64,000 bases of DNA from Isoetes taiwanensis (GCA_021234155.1 JAJEKV010000164.1:151182-215181); one strand, 5' to 3'; positions 11,439-23,742 are shown, counted from the stretch's first letter. The notes: generated from the sequence alone by a model not told the origin. Program-made: numbers and translations.

Positions 11439-11464
11439 TTCGCGGCGGCCAAGGCCGCCGCGAA
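11439..11464. repeat. Perfect GC-rich palindrome
   Basis: TTCGCGGCGGCC and its exact complement flank a 2-base spacer AA. The surrounding DNA is AT-rich, so this 26-bp, 12-bp-arm palindrome stands out. A shorter relative, GCGCCAAGGCGC, lies at about 8101-8112. Confidence 0.75.
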
Positions 11465-12164
11465 CATTTCTCTTTACCGACTTGGTGTCAGTCGAAGCCC
11501 AAGTAATATGAAGGGCATTAAAAAAATAATTTTTTTTTCACTAAACAATTCATTGATTAGTCATGTTAACTAGTCCAATAGCTAAAAGGCAAGAACATTT
11601 AAATCCCTAAGATCTATTTCCTTGATAATGTGATACCAAAGTGACATGAAATGAATGTTTCTATTGGAGAACTCTCAAATGACATGCATTATCTGTAAGT
11701 TGTGAATTTAAACCAAAGAGCTGCAATTTTATGTACTTTTTTGAAAATGCATAGAGCTTGCTCATCGCTTCTAGCAAATCACGCCAACATTATAAGTTCA
11801 TGGATTGAATGGCCTTATTCTTAGGCAATGCTGTGTTTTGGGTCCAGAATACATGTAGCTTTAAGGAAGAAAGTTGTAGGCAGAATACACGATAATAAAA
11901 TAGGTATCAGCAGTTGCTTAGAGAATGCTAATTTTGCCTTTGGTTCATAAACCATGTGCCCCCATATCATTCTAAGTTCTAATTTTGTACGTACGCGGAT
12001 CTTACCCTTTGGGTTCTATGCAATTCCCATAATAAATTAGTCTCGAGATGTACCAAGCCTTGCAAGCCAAGATTTACCATTGTTTGCGTTATAGCATTTT
12101 CATTTCGTATTAAATTTTGTAACCAATTTTCCATATTTTACAGAGATGCCTCAAAAGGTCAATT

Positions 12165-13510
12165 TCATAGTTTCCTGTTCGAAGCAGTCTTTTTTACAGC
12201 GCCAACCAAAACGAGAAAACCATCAAGTGAGAAGAGGGTTTTCATATCATCAGCTGAAAAGATAGAACCTGCTCTTTCCCAGATGATAGAGAAAAATTCA
12301 AACAATATTGGTTTTTGATCTTCTTCTTGTAGCAATTCCTTGATGAAGCCAAATATGGCTTCAAAGTCTCGGGGCGAAGCAGAGATGGGTGCTACAAAAT
12401 GTACAGGAATAATTTGCTTGAATCGCCAGTTCTTTTCAATACTATCAATCCAGGACTTAAACCTGTGGAAAAAGCAAGAATAAATTTCTATTACAACAGA
12501 AGAGCCACATAGAGTAGTGTGCAGACCTGCTTTGACTTAAGCAGAGAACAATATGCCAATTCCAAGATCCTATGGTCACTTATTCACTAGGACAAAATCT
12601 AACAAATGAGAAATATTTGCCATGTGTCATAGACGAGCGTTTGTTTACTACGTAACTAGTCCTATATCCACAGGTTGATAGAAAAAGCCTTTGCAGGTCA
12701 ACAAAACTTTCCGTCTGTTGTGTTTACAAACTTCCCATTCTTGTAGAGAGAAACACAAAAGAGATAATCCCATGTCGAGTCACACTAGTGTCTTTATACC
12801 AAATTAGAGTATGACTTGTTAATCATTTTGTTTATGAGAATAGAATAGAATATGATTTTATCGTCCACGGAGACCAACTGGCCTAATCATGATGGGAATG
12901 ACTTGTTAATCATTTTGCTAATGAGAAGAACATGATGGGAATGAAAAGTATGTTTACATTATGCATATAGGAGGAGGCCCCTGAAACTTATTATCCATTT
13001 TCGGGAACAATTTGTGGCATGAAAAACCCTTTACCAACAGCTGACATTCTAGGTATTGAAGCAGAGCAGAAAAGGTTGAAAGGTTGACAAAAGCGACAAT
13101 GATCGTGGAGAAACCAACCTTTGCGATTTTAGGACCGGCATTCTGACTATATGCCCAAAACGTTTCTTCAGTGCAGCTTCAAATTCTTTTCGATCCTGCA
13201 TTCAAATCACATAGAAACTTTTTAATGGAATGGCATGCAAAGAAAACTATGTAGGTATTGATATCAGAGTACCTTTCCTTCATATAGGTTATAAAACATC
13301 AGCATAACATATCCAGGGTAGGGTGCATTCTTGTCAAGGTTACCCTAAACCAAAAAAAACCAATTTACTATGCATTTTGAGGTTTGAAATATACTTCACA
13401 AGAGACAAAGCATGATATTAGCAAGGAGGTAATAAACTCAATGTACCAGATGATTAACACGCTAAAGAACGTTGCCAGTACATCAAGCGAATATGGATTA
13501 GTCTCAGCAC
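12165..13510 (-). CDS. Probable host gene, at least four exons, DUF4336-like (tentative)
   Basis: Minus-strand exons at 13510-13461, 13344-13273, 13195-13119 and 12462-12165 are bounded by AG and GT and join in one frame (50, 72, 77 and 298 nt) to a TGA at 12165-12167. The product contains NPYSLDVLATFF, NAPYPGYVMLMFYNLYEG, FEAALKKRFGHIVRMPVLKS and WRFKQIIPVHFVAPI followed by SPRDFEAIFGFIKELLQ. The IIPxHFxAPIxASPxDFxAxFxF pattern resembles the C-terminus of plastid DUF4336 proteins as I remember them; that match is unverified. The first donor (AGC then GTGTTA) is weak and 5' exons are missing, probably upstream of 13510. Intron 3 holds a LINE 3'-end relic at about 12841-12884. No internal stop appears in these exons, unlike nearly everything else here, so it may be functional. 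Confidence 0.5.
12841..12884 (-). repeat. LINE 3'-end relic with pentamer tail
   Basis: On the minus strand this reads GGCCAGTTGGTCTCCGTGGA, then CGATAAAA and a TTCTA-rich tail. It matches the 3' ends of the LINEs at 16.5, 33.2 and 52.85 kb. It lies in the intron of the DUF4336-like gene. Confidence 0.65.
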
Positions 13511-13639
13511 CTGCATTTTAACTGTTCCATCAATGCATAGGAGACACGCGCAAAAAACATACAATAAACAGAAACTAGAAAAACTTTCAGGCACTGCAGG
13601 CCTTAGTTGCAAAAATGTAGCAAGAGCTAGCAGAACATA

Positions 13640-13865
13640 CTGTAATGTGCCATGGTCTCGAAAGCTATCCCCAATAATGGTCTCGAAATACATTATCCCA
13701 ATAGCTGCTTTTTTTCATTCAATAGCGTAACATCTTGTAATGTGCCATGGTGCGGAGAGCTATTTCCAATAATGGTCCGGTACATTACCAATATTTTATA
13801 TTTACTATTTACACATTATCTGATTACCAATATTTTATATTTACTATTTACACATTATCCGATTA
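13640..13865 (+). repeat. Short local tandem duplications
   Basis: The block TGTAATGTGCCATGGT...TCCAATAATGGTC occurs at about 13640 and again at about 13738. Next to it a 41-bp block beginning ATTACCAATATTTTATATTT occurs twice (about 13785 and 13824). No gene here. Confidence 0.7.
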
Positions 13866-14746
13866 TCTCATCATAAGACAAACGCTTACTAATCCGAAAG
13901 TCCTAGGCATTAAATGCAGCTCAATTTCTCAGCCTAGGACCAAAAGCATCTTTGATTTGCCATAGCCAAGCCAAGAAGAGGATCATAGATATTCCGGATC
14001 TAATGCCAATACTACTTTTGAATATCTAGCCCGCTAACAAGGTTCCAATATTGTAGGTCTATAGGTTGGGTTTAAAGATACACACAAGTTTTGTGCCCAT
14101 TGGACTTGGCATTAAATCCAAGATAGAGTCACCATTGTCCATGTTCCCTATGTCCTTATGTTGTGTTAAAAGCGTGACATAGTTCAATGAGGTCGATAAG
14201 TTCCATAGGCCTTTATGTATAGCACAAGGACAAAGCTTAATAGATCTTAGATATTGTTTGAGGGTGCTCAAAAAGGTGGGATTGCATTTTTGCCTCGAAA
14301 GTTGCACCAATTTTTGGAATTACGCCAGAAATGATCCAGCCAAATAGATTGAGTGCATTCAATACCAAGATATAAGTCATTGAAATAAGGAAGAGTTAGC
14401 ATTCCTCTGCCATAGCTAAATAATGTGAGCCGCAGATTCATCACGCTTACAATATATCAAAAAGTTCTCTCATATTTGTCATCTAAGAAGAACATTTATG
14501 TAATAATCGAAAAAGATTAGCTAATACTTAATGATTATACCAATCGACTTTGTATTGACTTTTATCGCGGGGAAATGGATGCTTGATAACAATTTGGCAT
14601 CTGGTGACCGGATTGTTCCCGTGGATCTGTATATCTACATGTCATTTTCTACATTTAAATTTACATGATCTATTATGTGCTAACTCCCTTATTATTTCAC
14701 GCTAGCAAAGAATAACGTTAGCAACAACAATGAAGTGCTTGCATGC

Positions 14747-15081
14747 AAAACCCATTAATTAGATAATTTTTAGATTATATATCATTTATAATTGAAATGA
14801 CAAGAAAGTAGATTTTAGGAAGCACGCTTATGAAGATCTGGATAGCTTGCTTTGCTATGGTGCTTATTATTCAAGTTTGTCTCGATTGAACATGCTCATC
14901 AAATGGTTGAGTTTAAGTTTGTAAAACCCATTAATTAGATAATTTTAGATTATATATCATTTATAATTGAAATGACAAGAAAAGTAGATTTTAGGAAGCA
15001 CGCTTTGGGAAGATCGGGATAGCTTGCTTTGCTATGGTGCTTATTATTCAAGTTTGTCTCGATTGAACATGCTCATCAAAT
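14747..15081 (+). repeat. Tandem duplication, period 176 bp
   Basis: 14747-14901 and 14923-15081 are near-identical direct copies beginning AAAACCCATTAATTAGATAA and ending ATTGAACATGCTCATCAAA. The copy includes the left junction of the LINE fragment, so duplication happened after that insertion. Confidence 0.8.
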
Positions 15082-16616
15082 TGAACATGCGCGATCGTGT
15101 ACTCAAATCACTAGCAATATTGGAGTTCGGCCGTGGTTGCCCTTTATCTCCTACACTCTTTGGCTTGTACATTGATCAATTGGAAGAATGGCTTGATAAT
15201 CATGGCGGCGAGGAGGTCCACATTTGGCACACTATATCATTAGGCAACTTATGTATCTTTGATGATGTTTCACTTCATTCACATAATCATTTGCTAGTAT
15301 GCAAAGAACATTTACATGCTCTCGACGGTTTACGTGGAGAACACGGGTCTCAGTTAATAAGACCGTAAGACCAAGCTTTTGGTAGTTCAATCTTCGTCAC
15401 AATGTCCCCCCCTATGCACTATGATAGCCAGCTGGGTTGAAGTTGTAGATAGCTACAAGTATCTTGGTGTAGAATGCAGAAGAACACACTTTGGGAACGA
15501 TTAGTATTACCAAGCGGGTGGTCTTTGGATGGAGAGCACTCTATGCAATGCAAAACAATTGTTTTTAACATGAGAAATTCATGATTAGCCCACGGAAAAG
15601 CCCACTTGTTTAGGGCTTTGGTAGAGCCTCATTTTCTTGTATGGTTCAAGTGTAGGGGCACGCCATTAGTGCTAGTGCTTGGGAGAGCTTGGGCGGTGCA
15701 AAAGTCCTTTCTCACTTACGGCCTTTGAGTTAAAACAACGATTGCCCTATGCTATTCTTTTTTACAAGAGGCGTTTTTGGCCTCTTCAACATTCTCCTCG
15801 CCATGAAAGCCCATCTCCACTATATACGCAAGGTGCACCACATGGATGATGTTAGGTATCCCATTCTTGCACTTGCCATGGCTTTGAATCTCCTCGGCGT
15901 TTGAAACGATGTTGGAAAGAGCATTGCACTACATGGTTTTGCCCGTTGGGGTGCACCGTGAAATCCTTTGATGCTTGCCGGGCCTAGATCTCGAGCTTTT
16001 GCAACAATATCTTAATGGTCGTTTTTCTCAAAAGATATGGGGCCTTGTTACTTTGGCCCAAGTGAAAACCGGTCATTATCATGCACACATAAATTCCACT
16101 TTGGCACCTGGGCCCCAAGCTTATTTGCTTGCTTCATTGTCCAGAAACAAGCTTGTAGCTATTGCATCAATTCGCACGGGGTCCCACAAATTACAGTTGA
16201 GACGGTAGATGGGAGCGGCCGCAATTGCCGAAGAAGACTATGTGCTGTTGCCGCTGGGTTATTGAAGATGAAAGCCATACTCTTTTGAGTTGCCCGCTTT
16301 TGAGATAGTCCGAATCATTTTTCGACCTTAGCATTCCATTCCACGCCCACAACTTCTCACCACCATCATCATGACTTTGGCATTATACATACTTTGAGGT
16401 TCTAGATAAACGCCGCAATTATTGAGCCCCTCAGTAGTCATTATCTAAGCTTGTCTAGTATCATCATTACTGCAAAGGTTTTTCCCTTGAAAACCTTTCT
16501 CGAAAGGGGGGTTTTTAATCCTAGTAGTAATGATTGTACTAGCCCATTGTATGGGTCCCATGACCTATTGGTCTCCTCGTGGATTAAAAACTATTCTATT
16601 CTATTCTATTCTATAA
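14990..16616 (+). mobile_element. LINE fragment with pentamer tail
   Basis: About 15100-15360 encodes reverse transcriptase block GCPLSPTLFGLYIDQLEEWL and a degenerate DDVSL in place of the usual catalytic xxDD. About 15440 gives VVDSYKYLGVEC. About 16190-16290 gives an RRLC...LLKMK zinc-knuckle-like end. The 3' region (16451-16590) matches the 3' end of the minus-strand LINE at 52.85-53.0 kb, including GTTTTTCCCTTGAAAACCTT, a GGGTCCCAT block and GGTCTCCTCGTGGATTAAAA, and ends in a (CTATT)n tail. It is 5'-truncated and full of frameshifts. Confidence 0.75.
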
Positions 16617-17479
16617 GCGGTTGGGCTTCAATTTTCTAGATTGCTCCACATTATCTTTTAACCATGGTTTTCTTTTTTCAATTGCCAAATCATTATCTAT
16701 GTTATATGCAGCCCTTATGTTTTAGTTTTCTACAAACCGTAAGTACTTCATCAAGCTTTACTCAAAGGAGTGAATGCAAATACTAGGCTTGAGAATTCTA
16801 CCTATTTGTTTGAGTGTGATCGCTCAAAGTAATGCTCTATGGATTTTGTTAGCCGCAATTCAACTTGCAAAGGGAGCATTCCCAATTTCTGCCCAATTTT
16901 CTTCAAACAATTAGTGCATCATCACATAGAAGTAAGAACATAGAAGTCAAGATTGGACATTATATTTTATGATTATGACCGCCATATTATTATGGTGTGG
17001 TCCCAACTTCAAAATAATACTACTTCTAAAGCACAACATAACGGCATCATCTAGATAAAGTCATCATCTATGTACTAATGACAAATATCAACATAAACAT
17101 CGCTGCTAAGTTTAGCAAACGTTGGAGTCCTTTCGCTTTTATTTTAAAAAATCTCTGGCATTATTCCATCTTATAAAGCATCAACTTCATATTTAAAGTT
17201 CACTACATATAAGCGGAACCATCTCCCGAAGATTAGCTTATATTAGAGCATCACTTCAAATTTACATGTAGCCCAAACTTCTCTCTCGATATTCTTATAA
17301 ATGTTAGCTAATACATAATCTATATGGTAAATTCTAACTGAATGATATCCCACTTTTCAATATCTAATTTGTTGATTTTGTCGAGCAACACTCAACCAAA
17401 TGACTTGCATTAACATATATCAGTACTCATGCTTTTAACGCCGCACCGCCACTAGTAGTATATTATAGTTTTAGATCAA
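16617..17479. other. Stretch without a recognised gene
   Basis: AT-rich, nothing recognised. Confidence 0.35.
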
Positions 17480-17870
17480 GATGGACTGCATTATGGTTGG
17501 AATAGATTGTGGTTTTGGATTACATTGTGGTTTCAATTCCATTGGTTTGGATTGTATTAGTTAGATTAGACTGTGGTTCAAGTCATATTGTGATTCATTG
17601 CATTGTGGTTTAAACTTGGTTGTGGTTGTGGATCACATTGTGGTTCTAGATTATGGTTTTGATTAGATTGTGGTTTTGGATTGGAATGTGGTTTCTGGTT
17701 TCAATTTGCTTCTGGTTGTGGTTGTGGATTACATTGTGGGTCTAGGGTTTGATGGATTGTGGTTTTAGGTTAGATTGTAATTTTAAGGTTTCTAATGGAT
17801 ATTGTTTTATTTTGTGGTTTGGAATTTCATTATTATAGTTTGAGGTTCATGTTTTATGGTTTGGGGTTTG
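17480..17870 (+). repeat. Degenerate TTGTGGTTT-rich minisatellite
   Basis: Loosely repeated units of roughly 20-25 bp built from GATTGTGGTTTTGGA or ACATTGTGGTTTCAA run up to the start of transposase copy A. Strongly purine/GT-biased on the plus strand. Confidence 0.6.
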
Positions 17871-17880
17871 AGATTGATAA

Positions 17881-19262
17881 TCAACTATTGTTTTGTTCTT
17901 ATATGCAACTCTATAAAGAAGCTTTCAAAGCAAAACATCCAAATGTCAAAGTTGGAGCTTCAGCTTTCCAAAATTTGAAGCCGTGGTTTGTAGTGAAGCT
18001 AGCAGAGTATAACACTTGTTGTTGCATACATCATGTCAGGTTACAAATGCTGCTGGATGGTTTAACTAAATTCAGGAAGAAGCACTCAAAGTCATGTACT
18101 TGTGAGTGCAAGATTTTTATAGACATCGGATCTTTGGAAATGTATTGTTTGGGCTGGGTGAGATTGATGAATTCTATAGTAAGGATTGCCTTCACGGCAC
18201 TTGTAGTGAGTGTGGGATAAAGAACTTTGCAATCTGCCCCGAGGAAATTAGAGAGTGAAGAGGTTGTAAAATGGGAGTACATCGACTATGAACATGGAGG
18301 TGTGGATAAACGTGGAGGGCCTAAGAAAGTTTGAAACACCAATACAAAGAGACCACACCAGCCCGTGCTATGTAAGCAAACTCAAAGACGTTGGAAAAAT
18401 TTCCCCTCACAATTTCAAATACAAATGGCAAGATAAATTTTAGTGGAAATGCTCGACGATAATCTCCTTCAGATGTCATAGTGTCATGGTGGATTTTCTA
18501 TGGAAAATTGAGAGAACACAAAGCAATCTCAATCGGACAAGCGTGCAAGTGTGACCATTCTTGTCCACATTACTTATCATGTATCGAGAATGGTGAAGTA
18601 GTAAAAAAACACATTATTACATATCGATAACCGTAAACATGATACCTTATTAGCGTGCGGCTTATTGCTTTAATATGCACTTCAATTATATGGAAGAGTT
18701 GTGGACTCAAAACCACGTGGGGCACCGGGTTTTTTTACAAAGGCCATTTTATTTTATTGCTAGATACTCATATCAGACTCTAATTCATATAATGTGGAAT
18801 TACTTTGGTTCAAACTACGGAAAGGGAGAACATGATGGCAAGGCTGCTGAATTAAAGAGATGGATCAGAATGGTCCAACTCCTATATCCTGATACTAAGA
18901 TAGAGAATGCACATGATATTGTGGAGGCTGCCAAGGAGTTGTTTTCTGGTACAGTTTCTTCTAAAAAGGAACCAAAAATAAAAAAGAAAGATATTAAAGG
19001 ATTTTTTTTGGGAAGTTAAAGCAGGAGAAGTCGATAGGCGTAAGGAATGGGGAGCACATACGATTGAAGGATACTCAAAAATTCATAGTGTACGGCATTC
19101 GGCCTTGGGATCAACAACTCAATTACAGGTTCGAAGATTCTCATGTTTTTGTAGTTTTTGTTTAGATGAATATTGGGATAGATGCGAGAATATGGCATAT
19201 GTGAATAATTGGGAACTGGTGGAAATTGAACATGCTTCTTCATCTATTTGTGATGCAATTGA
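17881..19262 (+). pseudogene. Unclassified DDE-like transposase, copy A (decayed)
   Basis: Blocks in order: HPNVKVGASAFQNLKPWFV then YNTCCCIHHVRL (17935-18045), CTCEC (18100), ECGIKNFAICPEEI (18190-18235), HKAISIGQACKCDHSCPHYL (18530-18590), WNYFGSNYGKGEHDG (18793-18840), then a helical stretch, and FWEVKAGEVDRR plus IHSVR and RFSCFCSFCLDEYW (19005-19170). The same order and motifs occur on the minus strand inside the element at 44.5-52.4 kb, so this is a second, divergent family member. Proteins with NTCCC and GKG.HDG blocks are known to me as uncharacterised transposon-like proteins. I cannot give a superfamily name from memory. Frameshifts and stops (about 18220, 18330, 19017) show it is dead. 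Its end is fused to a truncated copia LTR at about 19272. Confidence 0.7.
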
Positions 19263-19271
19263 GGTTAGGAA

Positions 19272-19490
19272 GTCCGGTTTCGGCAACAGATGTCGGGCTC
19301 AACAAATCTGGCCCACAAACGACGACGTGAGCTCTATTCCTATTTCAAAAAAACTTCGCTCTCTTCACGCGTTATAATTTTAGTCTGCTTTTCCCTTTTT
19401 ATTATTTTCTTCCATGCAAAACCTATATGTAAACGCTAACCAGGTGTCATTTGGGTCAAAATGCCACTACTTAGGCATGTAATTCCAACA
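19272..19490 (-). repeat. Truncated 3' LTR of copia element 2, with polypurine tract
   Basis: Matches 24031-24249 of the 5' LTR (CCGGTTTCGGCAACAGATG through AATTCCAACA). The adjoining 19491-19505, read on the minus strand, is CATGAGGGGGAGAT, a good polypurine tract. About 273 bp of the LTR end are missing. Confidence 0.85.
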
Positions 19491-19505
19491 ATCTCCCCCT
19501 CATGC

Positions 19506-20753
19506 CTAAGTGGTGATGGTTCCAACATCTTCTATTCCTAAATCCCTTTGAAATACTTTAAATTTAGATTCCGACAAAGCTTTTGTAAGAATGTCAGCAT
19601 ACTGTACCTCAATAGGTCTATACAAGACATTTATTTCTCCATTCTTTACTTGATCACGTATAAAGTGATTATGTAGCTCAATATGCTTTGTTCTTTCATG
19701 TAAGACTGGATTCTTAATCATGGCAATACAACTTGTACTATCACAATATAATGGTGTTGGCCCCTTTTGAATAATTCCTAACTCTGCTAGAAGTCGTCTA
19801 AGCCAGACAATTTCTCTAGATGCAAGAGACACTGCTGCATATTCAGCTTCTGCTGTAGAAAGAGCAATAGAGGGTTGTTTCTTACTTTTCCAAGAAATAG
19901 CAGACCCTCCTAGCATGCAGGCATATCCTGACCTTGATCTGCGAGTGTCCTGATCACCTCCCCAATCTGCATCACGCAAAGCCTTCAAGGCAATAGACTT
20001 TGCAATCTTATACCATGTTTACGTCTGAATACAAGACCATAGTCCTGAGTGCCTTTCAGAAACCTTAAAATATGTTTTGCGCATTTCCAGTGACCTTCAC
20101 CAAAATTATTTAGAAATTGGCTTAACACATTTACTCCATATGAAATATCAGGACGTTTACAATTTGATACATATTGAAGACATCCAATAAGCTCTCTATA
20201 AGGTCGATTCATCATGATATGCTCTTCTTTGTTTTGTTTTGAGGACACATCTCGAAGCTAATTCTTGCCCAGTTGCTACTTTGGAGTACTTACTGGTGTT
20301 TACACTCTATCATTCCAAATCTTTTAAGCATGCCTAGAATATTTCGCTTTTTGAGTAATAGCTATAAATCCTTCTCTTTATCTCCTCAGAGATTTCCATA
20401 CCTAATAACCCAAAGCTCCCCAAATCCGGTCATTTGAAATCTTTTCTTTTGGAATATCTTTGCAATAATTTAAGCAACCAATATCATTAGCAGCCATTAC
20501 GCACACATAAACCGCAATTATGCAAAGTATTCATCTTCCCTATAGGTATAGACATTTTCGTCCATATTTATTTTTTCACATGTGTTTTCAAATGATTGTC
20601 AATACATACATACCACTGACGTGGAGCTTGTCTTAGGCCATATACCGCCTTCTGCAATTTCCACACCTTATCTCCATCAACCCCAGATCTAAGAGGTCGC
20701 TCCATATAAATTTCTTCATCCAAGTCTGCATTGAGAAATGCCGGGTAAAACAT
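19506..20753 (-). pseudogene. copia 2 reverse transcriptase C-terminus and RNase H
   Basis: 20753-20568 carries LNADLDEEIYMERP and VYGLRQAPRQWYVCIDNHL. The following stretch, where the YVDD would fall, is broken. 20248-19985 carries YRELIGCLQYVSNCKRPDIS and LRFLKGTQDYGLVF. 19988-19506 is an open RNase H: DADWGGDQDTRRSRSGYAC, SWKSKKQPSIALSTAEAEY, LYCDSTSCIAMIKNPVLHER, TKHIELHNHFIRDQV and YADILTKALSESKF. The first RNase H Asp, the Glu in AEAEY and the Asp in CDS are all present. Confidence 0.9.
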
Positions 20754-22033
20754 CCATATGATGCAACTCTAAGTTGTGCATGTTAGCAAAGAGCCATAAT
20801 TGCCCTAACACTTGTTAATTTAACAATTGAGAGAACGTTTCATCATAATCAATACCTTCTTTTGAGTAAACCCTTTTCGCCACCGTCGCTTTAAATTTCT
20901 AAGTTTGCCCATCCGCCCCTGTTTAATTCTAAAATTCATTTGTTTCCAACAATATTTCTAATAGGTCCGTCAACCAGTTTATAATGCTCCTATACATTCA
21001 AAAGAGCTTTAGTTCTCGCATTCATTGCATCCTTCCATTTCTGGAATCTAGACTTTCTATGGCTTCATTATAGTTGCTTGGTGTATCAATTTCTAACACG
21101 TACATAAGAGGAAATTACACCGTTTCACCTTCCTCTCTTTTCTTCCTGTTTGCTCAATAGCACTTTTTCTAGTACTTCTTCCGGCCTCATCCCTTCCATA
21201 TTGTGAAGTATCGGAAGATATCCCCTTTTTAAGCAATTCAGCTTCGGTCCTTCTTCTACGCCTTATTGGCTGAGCCGGTTCCATTTTATTATCGCATGCT
21301 TGCTCAGCGACCCTTCCCCGACCAGCTTCTTCTTTGCTTGATTGACAATGGCTCTTTCTTCCTTATCATCAAAATAATCTACGGTTCCCGGTTAATATCT
21401 TTATCTCGCATCTTTATACGCATCTCGATCTTGTTTATTAGTACTTAAAAACCGATCTTTGTATAATATAATTTTCAAAGAAAATGACATCTCGACTTAT
21501 AATCACTATTTTTTATTTGATCATAGAGCCTATACCCTTTTTGATTCCTTATCGTATCCAACAAAGTATGTTTCCTTACTTCTATCATCCAATTTTGATA
21601 TATTATCATCTATTACCTTTGAATATGCCAAACAAACCAAAAAGCTTTTAAAGTCTTTTACCGATTGACGCTTTGCTGGTCCATAACTCATCCGAATCGG
21701 ACCATTTAAGGCTCATTGAGATCTTATTTTGAATATAGAACGCCGGCATTTACAAATTTTCCTACGCATAAGAAATTTGAAGACCTCATGCTTTTAACAT
21801 AGCCCGAAATGCTTCCATTACCATTCAATTCTTTCTTTTAGAGACACCATTCTCAATGAGGAGTACCTCTGCAAGTCAATTGACTTTTGATTCCTGTTTC
21901 TAAACAAAACCTTTTAAATTCATTTGATAAATACTCTCCCCATCTATCTCCCCTCTATCATTTAGCACCCGCTTTCAATGCTCTACTTCGCAAAGATAGG
22001 CTTTAAATGAGTCGAACACATGACTTTTATGAG

Positions 22034-22992
22034 TTAAGAAGTACCACTTAGCTTTTCTTGTATAGTCATCAATAAATGACACAAAATAGTATTTTCCACT
22101 AACACTTCTAACTTCATAGGCCCACATACATCCGAATGCACTAGGGCTAATTTTTCATTTACCCGTTCACTCTTCATAGGAAAAGGCTTTCTACTTTGTT
22201 TGCCCAACATACATCCACGACACAGAGCGCTTTCCTCACTATTATCTATAAAGTCCAAACCGTCCAATAACTTGTGTTTTTTCATAAAAATTATATTTTT
22301 CAAGTTCGTGTGGCCTAATCTTTGATGCCACAATTCCATTGAGTTTTCCTTTCCAACTTCACTTGATAAAATGTTTATACTTCTAGGACAAAGCTCAAAA
22401 CGATTTCCAATTCTTTTTGCATACAATAATATTTTTCCATTATCATGAACTATACACATATGCTTGTCAAACAAGACTTTATAATTTTTATCAACTAAAT
22501 CTGCTACAGATATTAAGTTTTTTATCATCCCTGGTACACACAATACATTATTAATGGTAATAATTTTTCCATCTTCTCCTATGAGCTCTAACACACCACA
22601 AGCTTCTACATTTTGCTTTTCTCCATTAGCCATACGCACACATCTGAGCTTACTAGTTTCAAGCTTTCTTAAAATTTGTGAACTTTGCATCACGGATTTT
22701 TCAGCTCCAGAATCTATAACCACAGGGTTAGAAATATTTTCATCACATAAATTTGACAAAGCATATGATTTTACCTCCTCCTCAGGAATTTCTTCCGATA
22801 CGTAACCTATAGTTGGCTTTGAAAAGGTAACACTTCGACGACCTCTACTAGAAGATCCCCAAAGTTTCCACGTCCTCTTCCCCTTTTTGTACACATATTG
22901 GCTAGATGACCAAATCCTCCAAAGCATAGCATGAACGACCTCCTCGATTCTAGTGCGCTTTGGCTTAATGTGTCTAGTTTCTCCACAAACAT
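22034..22992 (-). pseudogene. copia 2 zinc knuckle, protease, pre-integrase and integrase start
   Basis: A degenerate gag zinc knuckle (CFGGFGHLANMC) near 22935, protease motif VVIDSGAEKSVMQSS, pre-integrase zinc site formed by LWHQRLGHTNLKN and CRGCMLGKQSRKPF, then integrase entry LVHSDVCGPM with its first catalytic Asp. The frame drifts after about 22100 and the rest of the integrase core is not readable. Confidence 0.85.
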
Positions 22993-23311
22993 AATTTACA
23001 TCGCTACATCCTTACTTCTACCTCTTCATCTCCCAAAAAATATAAAATATTATCTCCCTTGATCATAATTTCTTCTTGCCTCTCTTTGCGTAATTTCAGC
23101 CTTTTGCAATACTTATAGCTTCTTCTTTAGTTCTAGCCATCGTATAATTAAAGATGTAATATTTTCATCATATGCAAAGAAATACATCCGAGATATAAAG
23201 AATTTTTATTGGACGTAAAGAGGTGCAAAGACCTTCTAAATCCATAAATATTCCATCCATTTTTTCAAATAACTCAACCAGATCTTGACCACTTTCATAT
23301 TTCAACATTTT

Positions 23312-23539
23312 TTAATTTTGTTCCAATTTATGTCTCGGAGATGCGCTTAATCGCTCATATTCATTTAACAAATACCGCCACATATCTCGTGGATCCATAC
23401 TATGAATTGAAGCTATAATACCATAACCAAGCTTTGAAATGATAATACCTTTTGCTTGGGCTAAATCTTTTATAAAGATCCTTTTGCGCCTTTTGTCGAT
23501 TCCAGATACCTCCAGCTTTTGACGATTCTCAGCCTTCAT
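23312..23539 (-). pseudogene. copia 2 gag remnant
   Basis: Short frame with AKGIIISKLGYGIIASIHSM and WRYLLNEYERLS, typical of copia gag (UBN2/DUF4219 type). Interrupted on both sides. Confidence 0.6.
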
Positions 23540-23742
23540 TCTTCATAGTTACCGCCTTTTGCTTCCGGCCTGTGGAGAGGATCTAACCAAATCCCACGTT
23601 CTCCGCTTCCAAAGCCTTCTCAACTTTCATCTTCCATGCCCTAAAACCGAGCCTCCTTTTATACACCTAAATCAATTCCTTAACGTCAGCTAAAATAGAG
23701 GCAGCAACCTTATTAGATGCCATCTCCCTTTTAGACTCCAAA

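Larger units (their letters stand above)
8441..12164. other. Long stretch without a recognised gene
   Basis: Only short, unassigned ORFs (for example 9189-9437 minus and 10225-10485 plus), none with recognisable domains. It holds two palindromic structures, listed separately. Confidence 0.35.
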
